From Anniella stebbinsi (taxonomy: Eukaryota > Chordata > Lepidosauria > Squamata > Anniellidae), in assembly GCA_029215795.1 (NCBI GenBank), contig JARDYH010000004.1, positions 30,632,001 through 30,696,000 on the forward strand: 64,000 nucleotides of DNA. Direction: 5' to 3'. The position numbers were made by a program, and so were the translations under genes. This document shows, one piece after another, positions 10,709-21,448 of this stretch (position 1 is the stretch's first letter; every line of letters starts with the position of its first letter). The notes beneath the pieces are model-generated. The model was not told where the DNA came from and searched no databases. It was given only the letters and a program-made list of their open reading frames with translations.

Positions 10709-11560
10709 TAGGGATGTGTATCGTATTGTTAGGATTTATGATAATGATACGATATGCTCTTTATCGTGCACATGAGTTACGATAATGATACGATAGAAAA
10801 ACCTACGATAATAATCGATGATAATTTTCGGGCGATTTTATCATTTTATTGGACTGCCATATAAATATACTTATAACTTCTGTATTTAAAGGTTAGAGGC
10901 TTGAAACTTGGTCACAGTGCTTCTGGGGTATGCCTAAGTATGTGTATGAAATTTGAGATCGATCCCTCCAACCCTCGAATTTATATTAATTTTTTAAAGA
11001 TCGTTTCCGTTCTGACAGGTCTGGCGAGCTATCATTCTGATCTGTCAGAACAGAAACGAACTTTAATAAATTCATATAAAATTGAGAGTTGGAGGGATCG
11101 ATCTCAAATTTGGCACATATGTGTAGCACATGATTCTACACATATGTGCCAAATTTGAGATCGATCCCTCCAACCCTCGATTTTATATGAATTTATTAAA
11201 GATTGTTTCCGTTCTGACAGATCAGAATGAATGCACATGGCGAGCTGTCATTCTGATCTGTCAGAATAGAAACAATCTTTAATAAATTCATATAAAATCG
11301 AGAGTTGGAGGGATCGATCTCAAATTTCATACACATACTTAGTCATACCCCAGAAGCACTGTGACCAAGTTTCAAGCCTCTAACTTTTAAAATACAGAAG
11401 TTATAGGCATTTTTTCTTTCTGCCAAAAATATTGTTTTTTTAATGATAATTATCGTGAAGACGATACGGATCACCTACGATATGAATGAAGACGATATTT
11501 TTTTTGGTCCAAAACGACGATAACGATAAAAAACGATATTTTTTGGCATGCACATCCCTA
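10709..11560. mobile_element. hAT-like foldback element, TAGGGATGTG family (852 bp)
   Basis: The element begins TAGGGATGTGTATCGTATTG and ends CATGCACATCCCTA. It is flanked by a perfect 8-bp duplication, GTAGGCAA (10701-10708 and 11561-11568). That length and the terminal bases fit the hAT superfamily. Subterminal blocks repeat 'GATAATGATACGATA' motifs. The interior is a palindrome centred near 11130. Each half is itself a palindrome, with centres near 11026 and 11238, built from 'GAGATCGATCCCTCCAACCC' and 'ATTCTGATCTGTCAGAA'. It has no coding capacity. The same family is at 46706 and 59654. Confidence 0.9.
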
Positions 11561-11568
11561 GTAGGCAA

Positions 11569-11876
11569 CAGGGACACAATGGAGAGGGAAGGGTCAGTGA
11601 CTGTATCCTTGCCCTTTCCTCCTTGCATGCCTGTTCTCTTAACATTTGAATAGGGCTTGGTGGGTCTTATGGTCTAAGTCTAAATGTCAGACATCTGGTT
11701 AATGTTCTTATACATGTGTAGTTGTTCAGATTTTAAGGAGACCCAGAGGAAAATGGCAGGAAATTGTGACACCAGTAAAATATAAAAATTAGCTGAATCC
11801 CTTCACTAAATACACAAATGTCATCCTTCTGCACATCTCCAACTTGTAGGTCAAGGACATTTCCAATGCCATACAG
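11569..11876. other. Unassigned sequence
   Basis: No feature was recognised. Confidence 0.5.
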
Positions 11877-12055
11877 TGGATGGGTCATTGCTCAGTGGTA
11901 GAGCACCTGCTTTGCAGGCAGAAGGTCCTAGGTTCAGTCTCTGACATCTTCAAGTAGGGCTGGAAAACGCCTACCTGAAGCCCTGGAGAGCTGCTGCCAG
12001 TCAGTGTAGACAATACTAGGTTAGATGGACCAATGTTCTAATTCAGTGTAAATCC
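11877..12055 (+). mobile_element. tRNA-derived SINE (type 2)
   Basis: 'TTGCTCAGTGGTAGAGCACC' is a clear tRNA-like A-box region. The B box GGTTCAGTCT lies at 11931-11940. It is followed by 'CATCTTCAAGTAGGGCTGG' and 'GACAATACTAGGTTAGATGG'. The 5' end at 'TGGGTCATTG' is complete or nearly so. Confidence 0.9.
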
Positions 12056-12239
12056 TATGCCATGGGTAAGTGTCAAAAACAAGCCCATGAGGGGGGAAAT
12101 TGCTGGTATTGGGGCCAATCATCACCTTACCGTCATGGCCACATGGTGGGTGCAGTTTTCACAGTAGTGGCTGGAGGTTTCCAAAAAGGGCTTGGGGAGC
12201 TGCTGGTGGGCCACAAGTTATGCACCCCTTTTCTAAAAT

Positions 12240-12476
12240 GTAAAGAACTATATTTAGGCCTGGCTGAGAGTTTACAGCTGTTTTAAATGTACACTGTTTT
12301 TATATGTTGTCTGTTTTTATGGTTTTATGGTTTAAAATTGTGTATATCGAAATTTTGTATATCGATTTTTAATGTCCAAAGTTTAATTTTTGTAAACCGC
12401 CCAGGGAGCTTTGGCTATGGGGCGCTATATAAATGTTATTATTATTATTATTATTATTAATAATAATAATAATAAT
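12240..12476 (+). mobile_element. CR1/L2-type LINE 3' UTR
   Basis: It ends with 'TTTTTGTAAACCGCCCAGGG', 'AGCTTTGGCTATGGGGCG' and 'CTATATAAATG', followed by an (ATT)n/(AAT)n tail. The same terminus is seen at 26225 and 48470, and in antisense at 13867, 16345 and 49690. Only the 3' UTR is retained. 12056-12239 is unassigned. Confidence 0.85.
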
Positions 12477-13866
12477 AGTCAATATTCAACCATTTTTCCT
12501 TATATGCCATAACAAAGAATACTCTCTGGTGAATGAAGGTGTTGGGGAGAAGTGCATAGTTCCTTCTTCGACACTGTCCCCAAAGTATGGAAACGCCAAA
12601 CTATTGCCTATGGTTTTAGAGCTTAAGGGTACCATCTGCTCTGTATTTTTGCTAGACAGGCATTTCACCCATCTAGCTGAGGCAGCAGGGATGGGGAGGA
12701 AAGGAGGCTGGGGAGGCCTGGGGATATGGCATAAACTCTTTTCTCCCCTCCCTACCAACCAGCATGCCTTCTCCCTTCCCTCCAGCATTGGTTTTGATAC
12801 CTTTTAGAGGCAATTCTCTCCATGCCGGCTGTGAGGAGGAGGGGGTGGGAGCTCGTGGATCCAGGCATCCGAACTATCCTATGCCCCCACCCCTGATGCT
12901 GTCATTTATATTCAAATTCAAACATTTCAGATGTTGATAAATGAGTTCTACATTTTAAATCGGATGCTGAATTTGTAAGTGCGCTTTGACTTTTGGCACA
13001 GCTTTCTGCTTTTGAAGGAGTGGTATCCTTGGCAAATATTGAAACCACATCTGTGAATCTCAGGTTCTGGAAATAAGATCCAAATTTGAGCTGAAGATGA
13101 ATGCTGTTTAAAACTAAGATGAATAAAATCTATGACTCTTGACATAAATTTAGGATTTTTATCTGAACTATAGCAAATATTCATTAAAAGCAAATTTACT
13201 TTCAGCGAGGATAATAAGGTATTAGGCCAATCTTTCCCCATACAATCCCCCCAATCAAAGATCATTGGATAATGAATTGTTAAAATGTCTAAAATTCAAG
13301 TGGGACAGCAGGCACCTTCCAGTGTCTGGGGACACATAGTTATTCCCTCTTCTTCAACTTGGCCAGCAGCATATCTTCCATTTTAAGGTTACAGTTATTT
13401 TTGCTGTAAACCATACCCTGCTGTCTAAAATGGACAAGAATATATGTCCTTTCTGCCTTGGAATTTGTTAGTTTAGATTTGTAGCCAATTTCTCTGTAAA
13501 ATTTTAAGTGAATTGGACAAGGAATCCTGAATTATGGCACTCTAAAAACGAAAAGGTGAAAGGTGCCAGGTTTTTTTTAGCTGGCAAAGTTCGTATAGTT
13601 AGAGTGAGGTCAATAAATCGATGACAGTTTATATACCAGCCAAGTGTATGGCCCAGGGATCTTACATACTATTCCAGAAAGTCTTCTTATTCCAGAATGT
13701 TATAACCAAAAAGCAGATAGTGAACAAATCTGAAAGATGACATTGAAAAACACATTTTTTTTCTGGATTCTGCAAGATGCATACCTCCACTATAAGATCC
13801 TACAGGGGAAAAATAAACAATTACGTGTAACTCAAAGCCAATAATAATTCAGCAACTAAGAAGTGA
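12477..13866. other. Unassigned sequence
   Basis: No repeat family or gene was recognised. A 124-codon (+) frame (12433-12807) begins inside the LINE tail microsatellite. The antisense frame opposite it has no known motif. Confidence 0.5.
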
Positions 13867-13960
13867 AGGAGTTATTATTTCATTATTATTTATTACATTT
13901 ATATACCACCCTATAGCTGAAGCTCTCTGGGCAGTTTACAAAAACATAAAACTTTGGAGT
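13867..13960 (-). mobile_element. CR1/L2-type LINE 3' end (antisense)
   Basis: 'TATTATTTATTACATTTATA' and 'TACCACCCTATAGCTGAAG', then 'CTCTCTGGGCAGTTTACAAA', are the reverse complement of the LINE terminus at 12400-12476. Confidence 0.85.
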
Positions 13961-14043
13961 TGATGGTCACTGAAGATGAGACTCACTGAAGGGGCACATG
14001 CTAAGTTAGAGCTGTGGGCAGCATTTGAATCTAGACTTGGGGG

Positions 14044-14215
14044 GGGGGATTGCTCAGTGTGTGTTTTCTACAGGAAGTCCCCACTTCAGTCCCCAGGCCA
14101 GCATACACAGGTAGAGTTGGGAAAGACCCCCAACTCCAACCCTGGAGAGCCACTACCAGTTTGTGTAGACAGCTGTAAATCAGATAGACCAATGTTCTGA
14201 CCGTGTATAAGGTAG
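14044..14215 (+). mobile_element. tRNA-derived SINE (type 2), diverged
   Basis: 'GGATTGCTCAGTGTGTGTTT', 'CTTCAGTCCCCAGGCC', 'CCTGGAGAGCCACTACCAG' and 'GATAGACCAATGTTCTGACC' are recognisable. The B box is degraded. Confidence 0.75.
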
Positions 14216-14449
14216 GGATGGCCATGGTGGGGAAATCTGGCCTGCTTGAAGCTCGTCAGATTTCCCTTCGGTGCTAGAATTTGGGAACTTTTCTCTGATA
14301 TTTTTTTCTTCTTAAAGCAACATTTATGGAAATTGCAACTGCAATTTGCATAATTTCCATAGTTTCAGCAATAATTTGCATAATTTGTGCTGATTGTGGT
14401 CATAATATGCTAAATTTGTGCAGATTGCATTTGCGCAAAATCAATTTGT
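14216..14449. other. Unassigned AT-rich sequence
   Basis: Repeated 'TTTGCATAATTT' motifs suggest it is part of the foldback element that follows, but I cannot place the boundary. Confidence 0.35.
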
Positions 14450-15070
14450 GTGAAATGGCAGATCCGCCATTTCCTTGCCCACTTTCAGGCCCCAGAAAAG
14501 GTTCTTGTGTTTATATTTATTGTTGTTCCCCGCCTCGATCCGGAAGGAGAGGCAGGTTATAAATAAATATATTATTATTACAACTCCCAGCATACAGTGC
14601 CTAGGAGGGCTAGGCCCAGGATCAGAGGGTAGAGCTATTGTCATTGCTGCTTGCCATGGCATTGCCCGCTCCTTGGCACCAGCGCCTCTATGTTCTCGGT
14701 GCCAGTGCATCCTCCCAACGCACAACGCCATTGCGTCCTTTCCAGGGAGAGATCTTGCGAGATCATCGGCTTCCCCATGAGAGCCAGTGATCTCACAAGA
14801 TCTCTTGTGGGGAAGCCAGCAATCTGGTGAGATCTCTCCCCGGAAAGAACGCAATGGCACTGTGCATTGGGAGGATGCAATGGCTCTGGGAACATAGAGT
14901 CGTCGGTGCTGAGGAACGGATAATGCCATAGTGGGTGGCAAGGACGATAGCTCTACCCTCCGCTCCTGGGCCCAGCCCTCCCAGGCACTGTATGCTGGGA
15001 ATTGTAGACTTTTCTGGGGCCTGGGAGTGGGCAAAGAAATGGCAGGCCTGCCATTTTATGACGGATCTGT
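14450..15070. mobile_element. Foldback DNA element interrupted by a LINE tail
   Basis: The left arm has 'AATGGCAGATCCGCCATTTC', 'TTGCCCACTTTCAGGCCCC' and 'CAGCATACAGTGCCTAGG'. The right arm returns these in reverse complement as 'CCAGGCACTGTATGCTGGG', 'GGGGCCTGGGAGTGGGC' and 'AAATGGCAGGCCTGCCATTT'. The inner part pairs 'GGAGAGATCTTGCGAGATCA' with 'TGGTGAGATCTCTCCCCGG' around 14785. The left arm is broken at 14501-14580 by a LINE tail that has no counterpart in the right arm. The antisense 197-codon frame across it is an artefact. Confidence 0.75.
14501..14580 (+). mobile_element. L2/CR1-group LINE 3' tail inserted in the foldback arm
   Basis: 'TTGTTGTTCCCCGCCTCGAT', 'CCGGAAGGAGAGGCAGG' and 'TTATAAATAAATATATTATT' match the terminus of the LINE at 3126-3745. 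The foldback arm sequence resumes directly after it at 'CAACTCCCAGCATAC'. Confidence 0.85.
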
Positions 15071-16344
15071 CCTAAAATGGCCTCCGGGCTTTGGATTTGG
15101 GATTCCAAGGCCCGAGGCTTGCACAGCACTAGCTTAAAGCTCTGACAGCCAGTAACTAAACCTTAGGAGAGCCATTTCAATATCTTAGAATGGGGGAAAT
15201 ATGACACGAAAGCCACCCAATGATTGGTGGTTGGAGAAAAGGGGTGGGGCCAGAGGATGGGGGTGGGGCTATCTGGAGAACCCTGAATGACTGGATTGGA
15301 TCCCTTGAGAGCTGGATTTGGTTCTTCACTCTTGCTTTACATCAAACTCTTTGAAATAATAATAAAAAAAACTATTTTAGCATCCTGAGAACCTGTTTCT
15401 CCCCTTTTTTGTCCTGATTTGGATGCTCTTCTCCTTTTGGTTTTTTGCTTTACAGCAAACTCTTCATTTTCCAGAGCTTGTGGTTTGTCATGTTCTTTCC
15501 AGTCATTAGGAATGTGTAGCTGGAGTCCAGAGCCTGTTGTGTGTTTCCCTACTCATGATGAATACCATTTAATTATGAAAAACAAGAATATCTGTCTTTG
15601 CTTGTGGTATCCATTTCTATTGCCGAAGATTTTAAAGAATCATCCCAGCATTCCAGAATTACATTTTTAAACCTATTATTTCAACGTGATTAACTTCACT
15701 TCTTTTCATTTAGCTGTAAGCAAAATCTTGTTTACAAGGAGGGGGGGGAAGTGGAGGGGTGGAGAGAGAGGCAGTTGCTGTAATATCGGCAATAATAATA
15801 AAAATGAACATTGTGGAGAAGTAATTTATGTGTAAACCAGCATAAAATTGTCATTGATGCATGAGTTTCCTCTTCAATTAATAAAAAGGAGGAAATGTTT
15901 AAAAACAATTTATCAAAGAAATGCATACAGTTCATACATCATACGCTTACAAAGAAGGTACTAATATCCATTCTGCAAAAAGCGGTGAAACCCTGGCTGT
16001 TATGCAGATACTGGATTCCTCAGCGAGACCTAATTATTAAAGATGTGGTTGGTGTGAGGCTGGCCTGGATCACTGGGCAGATGGAAATTTGTTTCATGTA
16101 TTGGCTCTATAGAGAGAGTTAGCAGCCATCGAAAGGGCTGGGGAGCTACACCGGAGGTGGTTAAGCAATAAACAGAATATGCAGGGTGGGGGCTAGGGAG
16201 ATGGAGGTATTATGAAGAAGACATGAAGTAGGAATGCCTCTAGAGAATGATGCCAGTTGGGGAAGGAGAAAGAGGACAGGATGTTCAAACATGTATAGCT
16301 GAGTAATTCTCAGTGGAAAAGAAGAATCAGGGCTATGTTATTAT
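15071..16344. other. Unassigned sequence
   Basis: 'AAGGCCCGAGGCTTGCAC' and 'AGCACTAGCTT' (about 15105-15133) resemble the end of a repeat also seen near 39985-40150. Otherwise nothing was recognised, and no exon-like frame was found. Confidence 0.45.
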
Positions 16345-16960
16345 GCATTCATTTCATTTCTATACTGCCCCATAGCTGAAGCTCTCTGAGGGTTCATCTA
16401 CACCTAAGTGTGTAGCAAGAGGGAGGGGGGATTGTGGACTTACTTGTTTCCGCGATCCTCCCCCAGCATCTATATGGTCACACGATGTCCAAGAAGGGAA
16501 GAGGGATGTTGTAGGCACCATTTTTTTTAAAGAGGAGCCCCATTGTGCAGCAAAACAGTAAGGACCCCCCCCCCCAAACTCCACAGCCAACCCTCCCTGC
16601 CATCCCAGGGATGGTAAAATTGCTGCCCCCATCCCACCTGCATGGGCATGGAGCCACCCCATGCAGCTCTGTGCCTGTTTGAGGACTCGGGAGGCCGTGT
16701 CCCGAGACCATGGACAAAATGGGACATCCCCAGTTTCAGTTATCCTCTAGTCAACTCTAGGTTGTCCCCAGTTGATTCCGGGATCCCCTGTACATCATTT
16801 AAATGCACAGGGACGACCTCAAGATGACCCCGGGAAAAAGGGCTGGCGTAGACATCGCCTGGGAAGTTTACAACAATCCATAAAATACAAACTAAGACCT
16901 AATAAAAATAGCCTAAAAAGTTTAACTTAGAAAAATAAAAAAGTTAAAATTATAGATACA
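16345..16960 (-). mobile_element. CR1/L2-type LINE 3' end (antisense), split by an insertion
   Basis: The outer part (16345-16388) reads 'TTTCTATACTGCCCCATAGC' and 'TGAAGCTCTCTG'. The inner part resumes at 16861 with 'GGGAAGTTTACAACAATCC' and 'ATAAAATACAAACTAAGACC'. Joined, they correspond to the antisense terminus at 13867-13960. Confidence 0.75.
16389..16860. mobile_element. DNA element inserted in a LINE tail
   Basis: It begins 'AGGGTTCATCTACACC' and ends 'GGCGTAGACATCGCCT', a short imperfect terminal inverted repeat. The middle is GC-rich with a poly-C run near 16566. It is bounded on both sides by one LINE 3' UTR. I could not define a target duplication. Three overlapping antisense frames across it lack recognisable motifs. 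Confidence 0.55.
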
Positions 16961-16989
16961 ACCCCTGGATACACTTGAGCCAACAGACC

Positions 16990-17048
16990 TTTAAGGCTGC
17001 AATCCTATACACACTTAGCTGTGAGTAAATCCCATTGAACTCACTGAC
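16990..17048 (+). repeat. Short 'GCAATCCTATACACACTTA' palindromic repeat
   Basis: 'GGCTGCAATCCTATACACAC' followed by 'GAGTAAATCCCATTGAACTC' is one half of a widespread repeat. Other copies are near 30868, 34235, 43165, 44320, 52545, 61465 and 63795. Confidence 0.7.
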
Positions 17049-17215
17049 CCTGTTTGCAACATCACAGTGGGGAAATAAGCTATTGAGGTTTATTTGCTCT
17101 GCTTTATGCATGCCAATCATGTGCTAGAGGGATTTGCCATGTCATATGAACCCGTTTAGGGTGACTTGCTGCCAAGGTTAGCAAATCACCCCAGAACTCT
17201 AAAAAACCCTATGGT
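17049..17215. other. Unassigned sequence
   Basis: Pieces such as 'TAGGGTGACTTGCTGCCAAG' hint at a DNA-element end. No family could be assigned. Confidence 0.35.
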
Positions 17216-17388
17216 TGTTGTGATATTCTACTGTTTAGAAATGTGAATGTTTTGTAAATGTTATTGTTTAGAGTTGCAGGTCTGGGTGAGTATGGAATGA
17301 GTGGTAAGTGAGAGCTGATTGGTTAGTTGTTTGGAGTGCCTGGATTGGTGGGGGGGGTGCGAGTGGGAGGAGCTGGAGAGCAAATGGA

Positions 17389-17419
<31 letters not shown>

Positions 17420-17490
17420 AGACAGAGGAAGAGCTGACAGAAGGGGGTTGTTTTGGGTTGAACTGAGGAGAGGGTTGATTGTGGGTTGAG

Positions 17491-17532
<42 letters not shown>

Positions 17533-17960
17533 CTAGTGAGGTGTTTTGATTGATTGATATTGAGAGGAAACAGTTTAACTTAAGAAACATTTTGAAACAT
17601 AGAAGCATTATACTTGAAACCAATAAACTTACTGTGCACGCAATATACTTTGTGTTAATAAAACTTGTTAATTTCATCCAACTGGTGTGGTCATTTAAGG
17701 TGTACCTGAAGAAGGTGCTGGTGGCAGCGGGAACATAGATGCTTGTCTGAGGCCAGGTTGCTGGGCTGTAGAGCTGTGGGGCCGAATAGTAAAGGCAGGA
17801 CAGGGGCAACAGCAGCAAGGGGCTAGGATAAAGTATCACATATGGTAGCATAGCGGTGGGCTACGATGAGATCCAGTGACCGTTACAAGAGTTGACCAGA
17901 GCTATAAAATCTGTATTTAGTGTGAACTGGGGGATCTGTGGCGATCCAGAGCAGTGACAC
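17216..17960 (+). mobile_element. Possible LTR plus leader of an LTR retrotransposon
   Basis: The block starts with TG ('TGTTGTGATATTC') and has a TATA-like (AT)n tract at 17389-17416 and a (GA)n tract at 17492-17529. Polyadenylation signals (AATAAA) follow at about 17623 and 17657. About 50 bp later comes 'TGGTGGCAGCGGGAAC', which resembles the stretch just after the 5' LTR in some vertebrate gypsy elements. Then comes a G-rich leader with 'GATCCAGTGACCGTTAC'. The antisense frame of 196 codons is translated microsatellite. No second LTR or target duplication was found, so the call is tentative. It could belong to the gag/pol remnant at 20160. Confidence 0.35.
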
Positions 17961-18994
17961 AAATAGAGTTCTAAAATGTCACAAGTATTAATGGAGGCAC
18001 AGTCGTGCCTCCATTGTTAAGGGCCGTCAGTGAAAAATACATTCCGCCATGTTAAAGTGATAATTGGGGGGGGGTCATTCTAACAGCCATAAAATTGAAA
18101 ATGTTTCACCAACCTTTCTGAAATTTACAGGTGCCAGAAAGAAATGTTTGTTTTACATTACCTGAAAATTTCAAGAAGATTGGTGAAAGATTGAGGTAAG
18201 GAGAGCAGTTTAAGGTAGAAAAGGAACACAAACCTGTCTCCCTGCTTTTGTCAAATGACTTTTGGTTTCTGAGTTTTGTGCTCACGATTTGCATAATTTC
18301 TAGAGCCTTATTAATTAATCCAGTGGTGGGGTCTTCTTCCTCCTTCACTGTAGTTGGTGGAAAGTTTTTCATTTTTTAAAAATTCCCTTTGGTTGATTTT
18401 TAAAGAATATTTTAACCTCTCATTCAAGTCAATGCTTCCCTCATAGCGCGAGGCACACTCAGTAGCGTCGCTTTCCCCCCTCCCTCCTGCCTTAGAATGT
18501 GGGGTGGGTGGGTGAAATGGCCGCTGCCTCTAGCACAGACCTTTTGAGTGAAGAAGAAGAGTTTCTTTTTTCTCTTCTGGAACATGCATTCCTTTGGCTC
18601 TGAGAGTATTTTGGGCCAGTTTGCTCTTTTGCTCCCTGGTGAAGCAGGGTGTGGTTCCTCTGGATCCATGGTAACCTGAACTTCAGATATCTCCTGGAAA
18701 TAGGTGGCTATACATCCCTTTCTATCCATCCCCACCCCAAACACACACAGTGTGCTCCTTCCCTCTTTTCTAAGAGTTTGGTCCATGCTGCTATAAAGTT
18801 GAAAGCTTCAAACACTTCATTTAATTAGTTTGGGCTGGTGTTAAGTTTTAAGTACAATGTTGAAACCTTTCAAAGTGCTTCTGGGCCTAAAACGTTGGTT
18901 TCGGCCTAGTCACCCTGTTTTTTCAATAAGGTTTAGAAACAGCTAAACTGTCGTGTATTTTGCATAGTGTACACATGCATTTTCTTTCTAATCC
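17961..18994. other. Unassigned sequence
   Basis: No recognised repeat or gene. The antisense frames at 18106-18372 and 18424-18786 have no known motif. Confidence 0.5.
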
Positions 18995-19292
18995 TTGCAG
19001 TCTACACTGGCTCCCTCCTTGATGTGTTTTTGGAGGCAGACAACTCCTTTTTTGTTCCAGCAGGCCTTTGGCAAATAATCTGGACCTCTGTCTATACCTT
19101 TGACTTTTAAATTGTTATGTATTTTAAATGTTTTAAACGCTTTAATATTGAAAAGTATTTAATTATATTTTTAACTGTTGTATATTCCTATTTATAGGTT
19201 TTAGCTGTATATGTTTTAGTTTTGTAATGCTGCCCTGAGGCCCAGCATTGGGCAAAAGGCAGGATACTACTACTACTACTACTACTACTACT
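18995..19292 (+). mobile_element. CR1-like LINE, end of ORF and 3' UTR
   Basis: 'CTGGCTCCCTCCTTGATG', then a stretch encoding a degraded 'FWRQ' motif and 'CCAGCAGGCCTTTGGC', match the C-terminal end of CR1-like ORF2. A better preserved copy lies at 63330-63600. The UTR runs to 'GCTGCCCTGAGGCCCAGC' and ends in a (TAC)n tail at 19266-19292. Confidence 0.7.
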
Positions 19293-20159
19293 AGTAATGT
19301 TTCAGATTTCACTTCTGCATCTGATATTCTTTTCTTTATAAGCCATTCATATCTTAAGACTTCTTGTGTGGCATGTTTTCATTGGTTTAACAAGTTAAAA
19401 GGGGTATTCACTGTTTTCATGCTTATGTTATAAAATCTATTTTCAACAGGCCTAGTAACTTCAAGAGTAACAGAGTTGGGGAAAATCCTCAATCTCTTTG
19501 CTATCAGAGGCACTGAGTAAGGGACCCCTGGAGATAATTTAGACTGACCCTAACCACAAAACACTATTCCCCCTTCTGAAAAGATCTGGACCACAGACTA
19601 CTAAAGACAAACAAAGTAGCAGGCCATAATAACAGTTCTCATGTGGCCATTTGCCTTATGATGATTCTCCCAAAGCAGATAAACCATGAGGACAGGGTGG
19701 AGAATATGATATGCAGAGGTGACTGTGGGGTTGTGGAAAACTGATCACGAACAACTTAGGGCCACCTACTTCTCTTTTTTTGTTTAGAGCAGCCTTTATC
19801 TGCTTTGGGAGAATGAGAATTTCACTTGCACTTTCTGCCTCCTTAGGGAGGATGTGGTGTTAAGACTTGTGAGCCTTAACTCCCAATTTCCCTGCTTTTT
19901 GGTTCTTGGTTGGAAACTGTAGAGCCTTAACATTGTTTTTGTAAACCGTAGGTTTTTTGTTTAATGAATTAGCTATTAGCTGAGAGAGAAGAAGGAATCC
20001 TGGGCTATTGAGCAGAATACTGTGGACAGTGCATGTTGGTGAGAGTAAAGACCAAGACGTTCTGACAGGAATCTCAGAACTGAGAGTAAGACACACCAGG
20101 TCTCAAGGGAGACAATAACAAGAAAATTAACAAGAAAGTAAAACAATTAACCTCAGAAA
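19293..20159. other. Unassigned sequence upstream of the gag remnant
   Basis: About 19860-20159 may be retrotransposon leader or LTR, since it runs without a break into the gag-like frame. No LTR ends could be identified. Confidence 0.35.
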
Positions 20160-20633
20160 ATGGCAGAAATATTAGCTTTAAGAAGAGATGCTCTAATTGA
20201 AAAGTACAACGCTTTAAATATTGCTTATGAAAAGATGAATGCAGAAGAATCAACATTAATATTAATCGAACACCAAGTATATGACCCTTTGGAGTGGGGA
20301 TATGATAAAAATCCAGTCACCAGTGGCCCTGCTTACAGAGAAATCCTAAGAGAAGAGCATGAGATTAGACTTTTAGAATTACAATACCGGAGAGAACAGT
20401 ATTTAATTGACTTTCAAGACAGAGAAGAACAAAGAAAAGTTGAAGAAAACAAAAATGCAATAAAAAAAGAGCCAGAGAAAAACAAAGAATATAAGCCTCA
20501 AATAAAAAGTCATGAGGAGAAAAGAAGTGACAGACCTATGTATTGGAGGGAAAACTCAAGGGTGTGTTACAAGTGTGGGAGAACAGGGCATTTCCAATTT
20601 AACTGTCCTGAAAACATCACCAACCACTGTTAG
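20160..20633 (+). pseudogene. Gag-like protein of a Ty3/gypsy retrotransposon
   Basis: An open frame of 157 codons starts with ATG. It has a charged, probably coiled-coil middle, rich in E, K and R at about residues 55-125. Near the C-terminus is one retroviral-type zinc knuckle with the pattern C-x2-C-x4-H-x4-C (about residues 136-149). Such knuckles bind genomic RNA during particle assembly. The usual capsid portion is absent or unrecognisable, so the frame is probably only the C-terminal part of gag. The downstream pol remnants on the same strand support a gypsy origin. The frame itself is intact, but its continuation into pol is broken by stops. Confidence 0.75.
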
Positions 20634-21444
20634 AAGGACAAGCACTACACGTGAGACAGCAGAAACCATGAAAAAGGTTCAATTCTGTAGTGTCAAGTTC
20701 TGGGGAACTGAGGAATTCAATTCAGAGCTGAAGGAAGAGGTGGTAGTGGAGGGATATAGGTTCTGGGATTACGCTGATCAGAACAGATTTGGTGGAGGGA
20801 AGACACATTTTACCTCACCAAACAGTTCAGATTAGGGGAATCAGTGGAAAACCTGAGGAGATTCCGTTGGCTAAGGTGAACATACTGTGAAGAGGCCAAG
20901 AGGGAGAATTCACAGTGGACCTAAATATGGAACAGGAAGAGCCAGTGATTTTAGGAAGGGACATTATGGGCAAGGGCACAGAGAAAATTTTGATCATCAC
21001 CCGGAGCCAAGCCAAATCAGTGCCCGTGACAGAAAATTCCAATCTAATTTCCTCAGGCTTAGAACAAAAAACCAGTCAAGCTGAGAAGCTGAGAGACTCG
21101 GTATCTGAGGCATCCACAGAAATGGGGAAGGAACTTGCTGCTAGGGCAGAGACACCACTATCTGACCCTAGCGAGTATAAATAGAAATTGCAGGCAGACA
21201 CCAGCCTAGAGCATGTTAGAGAGCAAGCACAGTGTTCTGTGACACCCAGTGCTGACACAGTTAATGAGCAACTGGTGTGGGAAGACGGCTTGCTTGATCA
21301 AATATGGGTACCTAAGAGCTCCCAGATTATAGTCCCCCTAAACTACAAAGACAGTATAGTAAAAAGAGAACCTGACAATACATGCTCTGAGCACTTAGGC
21401 CAAAGAAAAGCTAAGAGAAAGCAAACTGCTCATGACCAGTGACC
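20634..21444 (+). pseudogene. Degraded protease-like and integrase-like part of gypsy pol
   Basis: Several short frames cover this stretch. One carries 'EEPVILGRDIMGKG' followed by 'ITRSQAKS', which resembles the end of a gypsy protease and the linker after it. The catalytic D-S/T-G triad is not visible. A later frame (21188-21442) carries 'WVPKSSQIIVPLNYKDSIVK' and an 'EHLGQ' motif. These look like the start of the integrase zinc-binding domain, where a 'GHLG'-like motif is typical. The second half, C-x2-C, is missing. Stops and frame changes make it non-functional. The integrase assignment is tentative. Confidence 0.5.
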
Positions 21445-21448
21445 TAGC

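Noticed and set aside
11877..11945. tRNA gene with good A and B boxes
   Set aside because: It is the head of a SINE with a non-tRNA body. The cloverleaf is not maintained and five other copies exist in the window.
14441..15034. Antisense frame of 197 codons
   Set aside because: Spans the arms of a foldback element and an inserted LINE tail.
17261..17851. Antisense frame of 196 codons
   Set aside because: Dominated by translated (CT)n and (AT)n tracts of the LTR-like block.
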